From the NCBI RefSeq assembly GCF_900446215.1, contig NZ_UAQZ01000001.1, forward strand, positions 1,550,001 through 1,614,000: a stretch of 64,000 bases of DNA. Direction: 5' to 3'. Below, piece after piece: positions 53,580 through 61,705 of the stretch (its first letter is position 1; the number at the start of each line of letters is the position of its first letter). The notes below the pieces were generated by a model that was given only the letters and a program-made list of their open reading frames with translations, ran no database searches and was not told the DNA's origin. Made by a program: the position numbers and the translations under genes. The DNA comes from Burkholderia cenocepacia (GTDB taxonomy: Bacteria; Pseudomonadota; Gammaproteobacteria; Burkholderiales; Burkholderiaceae).

Positions 53580-53595
53580 ATGACGGAATTGTCAT
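53580..53595. promoter_or_regulatory. CusR/CopR-type box ATGAC-N6-GTCAT
   Basis: ATGACGGAATTGTCAT has perfect ATGAC/GTCAT arms and resembles the E. coli CusR box (ATGACAA-N2-TTGTCAT) in spacing and in the TTGTCAT half. It lies between the divergent irlR and the copper gene set, so a phosphorylated IrlR is a likely binder. Confidence 0.6.
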
Positions 53596-53727
53596 GAAAA
53601 GCCGGTCATGTTCCGGCCATGCCGTCGTCACCGCGGCGGCGATAAGCTGCGACCGTCTTGTCCCCGGAGCGCGCCGTCGCGGCGCCGCGATGGCCCGAAC
53701 GATCGCTGTCTGCCCGATTTCGCATCC

Positions 53728-54084
53728 ATGTCGTACTGGCGCACATTCCTCGTCGTCGTGTCGCTCGCGCTGAGCCTGCCGATCCAGTCGTTCGCGGCTG
53801 TTTCGATGCAGTGCGCGAGCGTCGCCGCGCCGCATGAGGAGAAGGTGTCGCACGCGATGCCGGCCGCGCAGGATGGTCATGCCGATCACGGCGACCACGC
53901 GCGGCATGCGTCGTCGTGTGTCGCGTGCGTGTCCTGCTGCTTCGGCACGGGCATGTCGGGGGCGCCTGCGGTGCCGGCCGCGGCGAGCGGCGGCGTCACG
54001 ATCGTCGCGCCGCCGCCTTCGGCTGCGGACGTGTCGTTCCTGACCGGCGGCATCGACCGGCCGCCGCGCCGGATGCCCGCCTAG
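53728..54084 (+). CDS. CopL-like exported Cys/His/Met protein
   Basis: A 118-residue exported protein. A signal region (LVVVSLALSLPIQSFA) is followed by His-rich AQDGHADHGDHARHASSC and the Cys cluster SCVACVSCCFG, ending GGIDRPPRRMPA. It shares the small size, the metal-ligand-rich body and the RPPR-type end with the protein at 40240, so both may be copper-responsive leader proteins or copper chelators of the DUF2946/CopL type. It is the first gene behind the CusR-type box. Confidence 0.65.
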   Translation: MSYWRTFLVVVSLALSLPIQSFAAVSMQCASVAAPHEEKVSHAMPAAQDGHADHGDHARHASSCVACVSCCFGTGMSGAPAVPAAASGGVTIVAPPPSAADVSFLTGGIDRPPRRMPA

Positions 54085-54166
54085 TCCCTGCCCGTGGCCG
54101 ACCGGCCGCGATCCGCCCTCTACTCCGGCGGCCGCCTCAGGCGCGCCGGACGACTTACGACGAGAC

Positions 54167-54454
54167 ATGTTCATGCGATTGATCATTGCGGCGCTAATGG
54201 GCGCGGCGGCCCTCGTGCCGTCGCTCGCGCCCGCGCAAACCCCGTTGCCCGATCCGGCGGACGCCGCCGCGTCGGTGCCGGACGTCACCGTGACGTCCGC
54301 GTTCGACGGCTACCGGCCGTATCGGGACGATGCAGGCCCGGGCTGGAAGCAACTGAACCGGGACGTGACGGCGCGGCCCGCGAAAGGGCGTACGACCGGC
54401 GGCGCGGCCGGCAACGGCGCGGCCCATTCGATGCACGGAGGGGCCGCGCGATGA
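54167..54454 (+). CDS. Small exported protein of the copper cluster (95 aa)
   Basis: Unrecognised exported protein. A signal peptide MRLIIAALMGAAALVPSLAPAQ is followed by a Pro/Asp-rich part and FDGYRPYRDDAGPGWKQLNRDV, then Gly/Ala-rich sequence ending HSMHGGAAR. Two close in-frame ATGs (54167, 54173) are possible. The stop codon overlaps the next start by 4 bp, so it is translated with the TolC-like gene. Such small proteins are common in front of outer-membrane factors in copper clusters, but I know no assigned role. Confidence 0.65.
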   Translation: MFMRLIIAALMGAAALVPSLAPAQTPLPDPADAAASVPDVTVTSAFDGYRPYRDDAGPGWKQLNRDVTARPAKGRTTGGAAGNGAAHSMHGGAAR

Positions 54455-55965
54455 CGACGTTCGCGATATCGCCGAGGATCGGCCCGGCCGTGGTCGCGCT
54501 GGCGTTCCTCGCGGGCTGCACGACGTTTTCGAAGGACGGCGGGTTCGACGCCGTGTCGTCCGCCGCATCGGCGCGCATCGGCAAGGACGCGGTGGTGGTC
54601 AGGACCGACGCCGACCGCGAAGCCGTCGACCGGCGGACGAAGGAACTGCTCGGCAAGCCGCTGTCGATGGACGACGCGGTGCAGGTCGCGCTGCTGAACA
54701 ACCGCGGGCTGCAGGCGTCGTACGCGGAACTCGGGCTGTCGGAGGCCGACCTCGTGCAGGCCGGCCGGTTGCCGAACCCGCGCTTCGCATTCAGCCGCAC
54801 GCGTGCCGGCGACGGCGAGCTGACGCTCGGCCGCACGTTCTCGGCGAACGTGTTCGCGCTGCTGACGATGCCGCTTGCAACGAAGATCGAGCGCCGCCGT
54901 TTCGAGCAGACCAGGCTGGAAACGGCCGATGCGATGCTGAAGGTCGCGGCCGATGCGCGCCGGGCCTACGTGGAAGCGGTCGCCGCCGAGCAGGCCGCGA
55001 ACTATGCGCAGCAGGTGCGCGACGCCGCCAGCGCGGCCGCCGAACTGGCGCTGCGCATGCGGCAGGCCGGCAACTTCAGCCGGCTCGACTACGCGCGCGA
55101 ACAGGCGTTTCATGCCGACGCGGTCGCGCAGCACGCGAAGGCGCGCCAGCAGGCCGTCGCCGCACGCGAGAAGCTCACGCGTGCGATGGGGCTGTGGGGC
55201 GAACGCACGCGATACGCGCTACCCGAACGCCTGCCGGATTTGCCGAAGGCGCGCCCGGATCTGCCCGATCTCGAACGCTTCGCGATGCGCAACCGCCTCG
55301 ACATCCAGGCGGCGAAGCTGCGGACGCAGGGCGTCGCGTCGTCGCTCGGCCTGAGCAAGGCCACGCGTTTCGTCAACGCGGTCGAGCTCGGTTACGTGAA
55401 CGACTACGAGACCGGCAAGGGCCACGAGCACGGCTACGAGATCAGCGTCGAGATTCCGCTGTTCGACTGGGGCGGCGCGAAGGTCGCGCGCGCCGAGGCC
55501 GTCTACATGCAATCGGCGAACCTGCTCGCGAAAACGGCCATCGATGCCCGCTCCGAAGTACGCGAATCGTACGCGGCGTACGTGACGAGCTACGACGTCG
55601 CGACGCACTATCGCGACGAAGTCGTGCCGCTGCGCAAGACGATTTCCGACGAACTGCTGCTGCGCTACAACGGGATGCTCGCGAGCGTGTTCGAGCTGCT
55701 GACCGATGCGCGCGAACAGGTCGGCGCGGTCAACGGCTACATCGACGCGCTGAAAGACTACTGGCTCGCCGAAACCGATCTGCAGATGGCCGTCGGCGGC
55801 CGGTTGCCGTCGTCGGGCGCCGCGCCGCGCGCACCGCATGACGCCGAATCGGCACCCGCATCCAGATCCGCATCCACACTCGGCGCCGACGCTGCGCGGC
55901 AGCCGGCTTCCACCCCCGCGGCGCCATCGGCGCCCGCCACGCAACCGCATCCGGAAGGTCATTGA
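54451..55965 (+). CDS. TolC-family outer-membrane lipoprotein of copper cluster
   Basis: A 504-residue TolC-family protein with a lipobox VALAFLAGC, so it should be a lipoprotein. Core segments: DDAVQVALLNNRGLQASYAELGL, QAGRLPNPRFAFSRTR, RRAYVEAVAAEQAANYAQQV and QAGNFSRLDYAREQAFHADAV. The C-terminus is long and Ala/Pro/Ser-rich (SGAAPRAPHDAESAPASRSA and on) and ends GH. No RND or adaptor gene is next to it, so it may serve CusBA or only anchor the following multicopper oxidase functionally. The following gene starts 1 bp after its stop codon. Confidence 0.87.
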   Translation: MTTFAISPRIGPAVVALAFLAGCTTFSKDGGFDAVSSAASARIGKDAVVVRTDADREAVDRRTKELLGKPLSMDDAVQVALLNNRGLQASYAELGLSEADLVQAGRLPNPRFAFSRTRAGDGELTLGRTFSANVFALLTMPLATKIERRRFEQTRLETADAMLKVAADARRAYVEAVAAEQAANYAQQVRDAASAAAELALRMRQAGNFSRLDYAREQAFHADAVAQHAKARQQAVAAREKLTRAMGLWGERTRYALPERLPDLPKARPDLPDLERFAMRNRLDIQAAKLRTQGVASSLGLSKATRFVNAVELGYVNDYETGKGHEHGYEISVEIPLFDWGGAKVARAEAVYMQSANLLAKTAIDARSEVRESYAAYVTSYDVATHYRDEVVPLRKTISDELLLRYNGMLASVFELLTDAREQVGAVNGYIDALKDYWLAETDLQMAVGGRLPSSGAAPRAPHDAESAPASRSASTLGADAARQPASTPAAPSAPATQPHPEGH

Positions 55966-55966
55966 C

Positions 55967-57262
55967 ATGGTGTCCCGTCGACAATTTCTCAGCGGCTCGG
56001 GCGCCGCGCTGCTTGGCGCGGCGATGGTCAGCCGGGCCGGCGCCGCGTCGCTGCCCGACGCGCCGACGATGGCGAAAACCGGCACGCAGCCGCCGCTCGT
56101 GCCGCCCAACGGCCGCCCGTACACGCCCGTCGCGACGCTGAACGGCTGGTCGCTGCCGTGGCGGATGAAGAACGGCTGGAAGGAATTCCACCTGACGGCC
56201 GAGCCCGTCGTGCGCGAGATGGCGCCCGGCATGAACGCGAACCTGTGGGGTTACAACGGCCAGTCGCCCGGCCCGACGATCGAGGCCGTCGAAGGCGACA
56301 AGGTCCGCATCTTCGTGACCAACCGGCTGCCCGAGCACACGACGATCCACTGGCACGGGCTGCGGCTGCCGAACGGGATGGACGGCGTCGGCGGCCTCAC
56401 GCAGCCGCATATCCCGCCCGGCAAGACCTTCGTCTACGAGTTCCAGCTCGAAGCGCACGGCACGTTCATGTATCACCCGCACGCCGACGAGATGGTGCAG
56501 ATGGCGATGGGGATGATGGGCATGTTCATCGTGCATCCGAAGGATCGCGGCACGATGCCGGTCGATCGCGATTTCGTGTTCCTGCTCGCCGCGTACGACA
56601 TCGATCCGGGCAGCTACACGCCGCGCGTGAACGAGATGACCGACTTCAACATGTGGACCTTCAACTCGCGCGTGTTCCCGGGCATCGATCCGCTGCCGGT
56701 GCGCGCCGGCGACCGCGTGCGGATTCGTTTCGGCAACCTGACGATGACGAATCACCCGATCCATCTGCACGGCTACCGCTTCGAGATCGCGGGCACCGAC
56801 GGCGGCTGGATTCCGCCGGCCGCGCGCTGGCCGGAAGTGACGGCCGATGTCGCGGTGGGCCAGATGCGCGCGATCGAGTTCACCGCCGATCGCCCGGGCG
56901 ACTGGGCGTTTCATTGCCACAAGTCGCATCACACGATGAATGCGATGGGTCACCAGGTGCCGAACCTGATCGGCGTGCCGCAGAAGGATCTCGCGAAGCG
57001 GATCGGCAAGCTCGTGCCCGACTACATGGCGATGGGCAGCACGGGCGGCGCGATGGGCGGCATGGAGATGCCGCTGCCCGACAACACGCTGCCGATGATG
57101 ACCGGCACGGGCCCGTTCGGGCCGCTGGAGATGGGCGGCATGTTCACGGTGCTCAAGGTACGGCAGGGGCTCGGTCGCAACGACTATCGCGATCCGGGCT
57201 GGTTCCGGCATCCGAAGGGCACCGTCGCATACGAATACACCGGCGAATTGCCGGATAGCTGA
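55967..57262 (+). CDS. Multicopper oxidase, Tat exported (copper oxidase)
   Basis: A 431-residue multicopper oxidase. The N-terminus MVSRRQFLSGSGAALLG is a Tat signal, as expected for export of a folded copper enzyme. Copper-binding motifs are TTIHWHGLRLP, FMYHPHADEMVQMA, MTNHPIHLHGYRFEI and FHCHKSHHTMNAMGHQ, which supply ligands for type 1 and trinuclear copper. Met-rich stretches occur (QMAMGMMGMF; GGAMGGMEMPLPDNTLPMM). Probable job: oxidation of Cu(I) to less toxic Cu(II) in the periplasm. A GC hairpin follows. Confidence 0.93.
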   Translation: MVSRRQFLSGSGAALLGAAMVSRAGAASLPDAPTMAKTGTQPPLVPPNGRPYTPVATLNGWSLPWRMKNGWKEFHLTAEPVVREMAPGMNANLWGYNGQSPGPTIEAVEGDKVRIFVTNRLPEHTTIHWHGLRLPNGMDGVGGLTQPHIPPGKTFVYEFQLEAHGTFMYHPHADEMVQMAMGMMGMFIVHPKDRGTMPVDRDFVFLLAAYDIDPGSYTPRVNEMTDFNMWTFNSRVFPGIDPLPVRAGDRVRIRFGNLTMTNHPIHLHGYRFEIAGTDGGWIPPAARWPEVTADVAVGQMRAIEFTADRPGDWAFHCHKSHHTMNAMGHQVPNLIGVPQKDLAKRIGKLVPDYMAMGSTGGAMGGMEMPLPDNTLPMMTGTGPFGPLEMGGMFTVLKVRQGLGRNDYRDPGWFRHPKGTVAYEYTGELPDS

Positions 57263-57272
57263 AGCAGCATGC

Positions 57273-57296
57273 GGCGGCCGCACCGAGGCGGCCGCC
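57273..57296 (+). terminator. 9-bp hairpin after the multicopper oxidase
   Basis: GGCGGCCGC (57273-57281) and GCGGCCGCC (57288-57296) pair perfectly around a 6-nt loop and are followed by GGTTTCC. It may terminate or partly attenuate transcription before the CusF-like gene. Confidence 0.5.
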
Positions 57297-57328
57297 GGTT
57301 TCCATTCACTCACACGGGAGTCGACACG

Positions 57329-57685
57329 ATGAAGAAGGGACTGGTTTTGATGGCGACGGGGTGGGCGCTGGCGTTGTCGGCCACGTCGCACGCGGCCGGC
57401 GACATGACCGGCGACATGGCCGGCATGGACATGAGCGCGGATGCGAAGCAGGGCGCCGCGGCGTCGAGCATGTCGCACGGCGAGATCCGCAAGGTCGACA
57501 CGGCGGCCGGCAAGCTGACGATCAAGCACGGCCCGCTGGAGAACCTCGGGATGGACGCGATGACGATGGTATTCAAGGTGAAGGACCCGGCGATGCTGTC
57601 GCAGGTGAAGGCGGGCGATACGATCGACTTCGTCGCCGAGGACGTGGACGGCACGCTGACCGTCGTCGAACTGAAGAAGCCGTGA
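57329..57685 (+). CDS. Second periplasmic CusF-like copper protein
   Basis: A 118-residue exported protein with signal peptide ending SATSHAAG, a Met-rich linker (DMTGDMAGMDM) and the CusF barrel. His67, Met78 and Met80 match the copper ligands; the expected Trp is Met75 (LGMDAMTMVF), the same change as in the protein at 46757. It likely carries Cu(I) between the oxidase, CopC and the pump. It lies 14 bp before copC. Confidence 0.9.
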   Translation: MKKGLVLMATGWALALSATSHAAGDMTGDMAGMDMSADAKQGAAASSMSHGEIRKVDTAAGKLTIKHGPLENLGMDAMTMVFKVKDPAMLSQVKAGDTIDFVAEDVDGTLTVVELKKP

Positions 57686-57699
57686 CGCGGAGCCCGAAC

Positions 57700-58080
57700 A
57701 TGACGATTTCCACACGCAAGCGGCTGGCCGGCTTCACCGCCGCTGCCGCGCTCTTCGCGATTGCACCGGTCGCGGCGTCGGCGCACGGCAAGCTGGAAAG
57801 CGCGGTCCCGGCGGCCGGCAGCACGATCGACGCGGCGCCCGACATGGTGCGGCTCACGTTCAACGAAGCTCTCGAACCGGCGTTCAGCACGGTGAAGGTG
57901 TCGGATGCGAGCGGCAACGCCATCACGCAGGACAAGGCGAAGGTCGACGCGTCGAACCCGCGCGTGATGACCGTCGCGATCCCGACGCTCGCGGCGGGCG
58001 CGTACACCGTGCAATGGGCGGCGATGACGGCCGACGCGCATCGCACGAAGGGCACTTATACGTTCCGGGTGAAGGGATGA
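57700..58080 (+). CDS. copC: Periplasmic copper protein CopC
   Basis: A 126-residue CopC-family protein. After signal sequence removal at ASAHG, the mature N-terminal His, which takes part in Cu(II) binding in the family, begins HGKLESAVPAAGSTI. The Ig-like beta barrel continues as VRLTFNEALEPAFSTVKVSD and ends WAAMTADAHRTKGTYTFRVKG, with a second conserved His. There is no Met-rich Cu(I) loop, so a Cu(II)-only type is likely. It overlaps copD by 4 bp. Confidence 0.92.
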   Translation: MTISTRKRLAGFTAAAALFAIAPVAASAHGKLESAVPAAGSTIDAAPDMVRLTFNEALEPAFSTVKVSDASGNAITQDKAKVDASNPRVMTVAIPTLAAGAYTVQWAAMTADAHRTKGTYTFRVKG

Positions 58081-59018
58081 ACGACGGCGTCGTCGGCCTG
58101 CTGCGGCTCGGGGCGGTGGCGATCCAGAACGCCGGGTTCGCGGTCGTCGTCGGTGCGCTGCTGGGGCGCCACTGGCTCGCGCGCGGCGCATCCGCATGGC
58201 AGCACGGTGTCGGACGGCGGCTCGTCGCGACGCTGCGCATCGCGTCCGTCGTATCGCTGCTCGCGAGCGTCACCGCGTTCTGGGCGCACTGCGCGCTGAT
58301 GAGCGAAGTGTCGCTGCTCGACGCGGGCCCGGCGGTGTGTTCGATGCTCGCGGGCACCGGCTTCGGTCATGCGTGGCTGGCCGGCACGGTGTTCATGCTC
58401 GTCGTCGTGCTGCTGTCGTTCGCCGGACGTGCGAACGACACGCGGTTTCCGTTCGCGATGGCGGCCGCGCTTGCCGGTGTCGCGCTGGCGCGCAGCAATG
58501 GCGGCCATCCGGTCGACGCCGGGCTGTTCAGCGTGCCGGTGTGGATCGACTGGCTGCATCTGCTGGCGATCAGCGTGTGGATCGGACTCGTGCTCGTGAC
58601 GGCGTTCGGCGTGATGCCGCGGCTCGCCCGCATGCCGGCGAGCGAACGCATGACGGGCGCGGCGTTCGTGCAGTCGCTGTCCGATGCGTCGACCTGCGCG
58701 TTGATCGTGCTGTTCGCGACCGGCGCGTACAACGGCTGGCGCGGCGTCGAGACGCCGGCCAACCTGTTCGCGTCGACGTACGGGCAGATCCTGCTGCTGA
58801 AGCTCGCGCTCGTGCTGCTTGCCGCGATGCTCGGCGCATACAACCGCTTCTTCGGGATGCCGACGCTGCTGCGCGCGTTGAAGGACCCGGCCGCCGCGAT
58901 GCCGGCACACGCGTTGAAGCGGTTCTGCACCGTGCTGCGAGTCGAGGCGGTCGTGCTTGGCGGCGTGCTGATGGCGGCGGCCGTGCTCGTGTCGAGCGCG
59001 TTGCCGGGGACGATCTAG
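58077..59018 (+). CDS. copD: Copper import membrane protein CopD
   Basis: A 313-residue inner-membrane protein with eight or so helices. Family landmarks: NGGHPVDAGLFSVPVWIDWLHLLAISVWIGLVLV (His pair in the membrane), LIVLFATGAYNGWRG and LLLKLALVLLAAMLGAYNRF. With CopC it is thought to move copper into the cytoplasm or toward a cuproprotein. The start overlaps the copC stop by 4 bp, and it is the last gene of the copper set. Confidence 0.9.
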   Translation: MNDGVVGLLRLGAVAIQNAGFAVVVGALLGRHWLARGASAWQHGVGRRLVATLRIASVVSLLASVTAFWAHCALMSEVSLLDAGPAVCSMLAGTGFGHAWLAGTVFMLVVVLLSFAGRANDTRFPFAMAAALAGVALARSNGGHPVDAGLFSVPVWIDWLHLLAISVWIGLVLVTAFGVMPRLARMPASERMTGAAFVQSLSDASTCALIVLFATGAYNGWRGVETPANLFASTYGQILLLKLALVLLAAMLGAYNRFFGMPTLLRALKDPAAAMPAHALKRFCTVLRVEAVVLGGVLMAAAVLVSSALPGTI

Positions 59019-59187
59019 CGGCGGGGCTTCGGCGCCGGAAGATGGGGTGCATGGTTGGGGCTTGACCGGAGGACACACGGCGATCGCGGCGTGATGACGA
59101 CCATTACATCGGCCTGTCTCGCGATTACCAAAAACTGTCACCGAGCGCCGCTAAGCTTTCGCCACCCTCACAACCGGGATTCCCGCC

Positions 59188-61002
59188 ATGCGCTCGACAA
59201 TCCGCCTGTTTGCCCCGCTATTGCTGCTCCCGACGCTCGCCGCGCCGGTGTGCGCCGCCACCGCCGCACCCGTCAGCCCGAATTGCGGCGGCAGCACGAC
59301 GCCGATCGCCGATATCCAGGGGCCGGGCGCGCCGTCGCCGCTCGCCGGGCAGAATGCATCGATCGAAGCGGTCGTCACCGCCGATTTCGGCGGCACGGAC
59401 GGCTTCGGCGGCTTCTTCGTCCAGCAGGCCGACGCGCAGCGCCGCAACCAGCCGGGCGTGTCCGAAGGGCTGTTCGTCTATGCGCCGAAAGCGCGCGCGA
59501 AGGCCGGCGATCTCGTGCACGTGACGGGCAAGGTCGAGGAGAAATACGGGCAGACGCAGCTCACGCTGTCGGGCGCGATCGCGGTGTGCGCGAACGGCCA
59601 GACGGTCACGCCCGCGACGCTCACGCTGCCGGTCGACAGCCCGAGCGCGTTCGCCGCATACGAAGGGATGCTCGTGCGCCTGCCGCAGACGCTGACTATC
59701 ACCGACAACTACGAACTCGGCCGCTACGGCAGCGTGATGCTCAGCAACGGCCGCTTGCGGACGCCGACGAGCGTCATGCCGCCCGCGCAGGCGCAGACGC
59801 AGATCGACGCGAACGCGCGCAACCGCCTGATCCTCGACGACGGCTCGAACAAGCAGAACCCGGCAACCGTGCCGTATCCGGCGCCGGGCCTGTCGGCCGC
59901 GAACACGCTGCGCGCGGGCTACACGGTGCGCGACGTCGAAGGCGTGCTCGAAGTGCGGTACGGCGCCTGGCGCGTGCAGCCGCTGCCCGGCGCGGCCGCG
60001 CCGGCGTTCGACGCGCGTTCGAACCCGCGCACCCAAGCACCGGCGCGCGATCCGAAATCGAACCTGCGCGTCGCGTCGTTCAACGTGCTGAACTATTTCA
60101 ACGGCAACGGTCTCGGCGGCGGCTTCGACGATCCGAACAACCGCGGCGCGAAGACCTTCCAGGAATTCCAGCGTCAGGAAGCGAAGATCGTCAGCGCGCT
60201 GAAGGCGATCGACGCCGACGTGATCGGCCTGATGGAAATCCAGAACAACGGCTACGGCGAACTGAGCGCGGTGCGCCAGCTCGCGGCGAAGCTCGGCAAC
60301 CACTGGCGCGTGGTCGATCCCGGCACGTCGCGGCTGGGCGGCGACGCGATCGCGGTCGCGCTGATCTACGACAGCCGCAAGGTCGAACCGGTCGGCCGCG
60401 CGGCGACGCTCGCGATCGACGACAAGAACCGTCAGCCGCTCGCGCAGTCGTTCCGGCTGGTCAACGGCAACAAGCAGGCGCTGACGGTGGCCGTGAATCA
60501 CCTGAAGTCGAAGAACTGCCCGGATGCGGCGAACGACGATCTCGACCAGGGCGATGGCCAGGGCTGCTGGAACCCGACGCGCACGCGCGCGGCGGCGAAG
60601 GTGGCCGACTGGCTGGCCGGCAACCCGACGGGCGTCAAGAGCCAGGGCGTGCTGCTGATCGGCGATTTCAACAGCTACACGTACGAAGACCCGATCCGCG
60701 CGCTCGAATCGCGCGGCTACCGCAACCTCGTCGCGCGCTGGATCGGCGCGAATGCGTACAGCTACGTGTACAACGGCGAAGCCGGCTATCTCGACCACGC
60801 GCTGGCGACGCTGCCGCTCGCATCGCACGTGAAGGCCGTGCACGAATGGCACATCAACGCGGACGAGCCGCTCGCGCTGCAGTACACGCTCGCGTACAAG
60901 TCGGCGGAGCAGCAGAAGACGTTCTATGCGGCCGATGCATATCGTTCGTCGGATCACGATCCGGTGCTGATCGATATCGCGCTGCCGGGCGGCGGGAAGT
61001 AA
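59188..61002 (+). CDS. Secreted endonuclease/exonuclease/phosphatase (ExeM-like nuclease)
   Basis: A 604-residue exported nuclease. The signal peptide ends APVCAATAAP. An OB-fold-like N-terminal part (about residues 35-230, IADIQGPGAPSPLAGQNASIEAVV) precedes a DNase-I-like catalytic domain: LRVASFNVLNYFNGNG, DVIGLMEIQNNGYGE, VAVNHLKSKNC, LLIGDFNSYTYEDPI and the final RSSDHDPVLIDI His. These are the metal-binding and catalytic motifs of ExeM/Xds nucleases that degrade extracellular DNA. It has its own upstream spacer of 169 bp and stands alone. Confidence 0.9.
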   Translation: MRSTIRLFAPLLLLPTLAAPVCAATAAPVSPNCGGSTTPIADIQGPGAPSPLAGQNASIEAVVTADFGGTDGFGGFFVQQADAQRRNQPGVSEGLFVYAPKARAKAGDLVHVTGKVEEKYGQTQLTLSGAIAVCANGQTVTPATLTLPVDSPSAFAAYEGMLVRLPQTLTITDNYELGRYGSVMLSNGRLRTPTSVMPPAQAQTQIDANARNRLILDDGSNKQNPATVPYPAPGLSAANTLRAGYTVRDVEGVLEVRYGAWRVQPLPGAAAPAFDARSNPRTQAPARDPKSNLRVASFNVLNYFNGNGLGGGFDDPNNRGAKTFQEFQRQEAKIVSALKAIDADVIGLMEIQNNGYGELSAVRQLAAKLGNHWRVVDPGTSRLGGDAIAVALIYDSRKVEPVGRAATLAIDDKNRQPLAQSFRLVNGNKQALTVAVNHLKSKNCPDAANDDLDQGDGQGCWNPTRTRAAAKVADWLAGNPTGVKSQGVLLIGDFNSYTYEDPIRALESRGYRNLVARWIGANAYSYVYNGEAGYLDHALATLPLASHVKAVHEWHINADEPLALQYTLAYKSAEQQKTFYAADAYRSSDHDPVLIDIALPGGGK

Positions 61003-61705
61003 TCGCGGTTCGAGTCTCGACGACGGGCGACGTGCGGCAGGCAATACCGTACGTCGTCGCTTGTCCGGGAACACCGTTTGAATGCCGGGTAAATAATGCC
61101 GTGAAGAATTAATCGAATCGGTATTTTGTGGATGACGCAGCGCACGGCGATGCTGCGATGGAAGCGTGATTGAAGCGAATCGAATCATCGAATGACGCGC
61201 GGCGCACGCCGCGGCATTGCATTAATCGATAGGTGATAATAAAAATGAAAGAATGATCCTGTCGATTTGAAGGCTTTGAATGCGCTTGTCCAAGACGGGA
61301 TAGGCTTCCGCGTTATGCCGGAAAAGCAAAATATTCGGTGCGACATTACCGATGAAGCACACGCTGCCCGAATAATCCCGATTTCTTTCAGATTCCAGAC
61401 ACTGTCCGCCCTTTGCATCATTGCGGGATTTTTAATATCCGAATGATCTTTGACAACGCGGCGCAGCACCGCCTATTTTTGTGGTGTCGTAAATTTAGTC
61501 ATATAAAAGTTGGCCAAACTGCAGGGGGCGCGTCCGAGCACCATTCTCGCCAGCAGTTTGCTGTGTCTGTATCAAGTTCAGTCTCTGAGAAGTCCAATCC
61601 CCAACCGCCGACTGCCGACCGTGCAACGCGAGTGGCGGGTCGGCCTGCGCGTGTCGCAGGCGTTGGCGGCCTTTGTGACGCGGTATCCGAAGCCAAAGGA
61701 AAGAG
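61003..61705. other. 703-bp gap, AT-rich centre
   Basis: Between about 61080 and 61500 the DNA is far richer in A and T than the surroundings (runs such as TAATAAAAATGAAAGAATGA). No intact gene is supported. A degraded minus-strand frame lies at 61222-61500. The last 150 bp before 61706 are again GC-rich and probably hold the promoter and leader of the carboxypeptidase gene. Confidence 0.6.
61222..61500 (-). pseudogene. Broken minus-strand reading frame in AT-rich patch
   Basis: A frame begins ATG at about 61500 (MTKFTTPQK), hits a stop at once, then reopens as AVLRRVVKDHSDIKNPAMMQ. A different frame is open from 61431 to a stop at 61222 and has protein-like composition: SGSVCFIGNVAPNILLFRHN, AEAYPVLDKRIQSLQIDRII, LSFLLSPID. 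The pieces would join by one frameshift plus one stop change. I do not recognise the family. It may be a decayed, horizontally acquired gene. Confidence 0.35.

Noticed and set aside
54121..54150. TCCGGCG/CGCCGGA inverted repeat as a terminator or leader hairpin after the CopL-like gene
   Set aside because: Seven base pairs with a 13-nt loop in GC-rich DNA can arise by chance, and the following genes are close; weaker evidence than the cusC leader.
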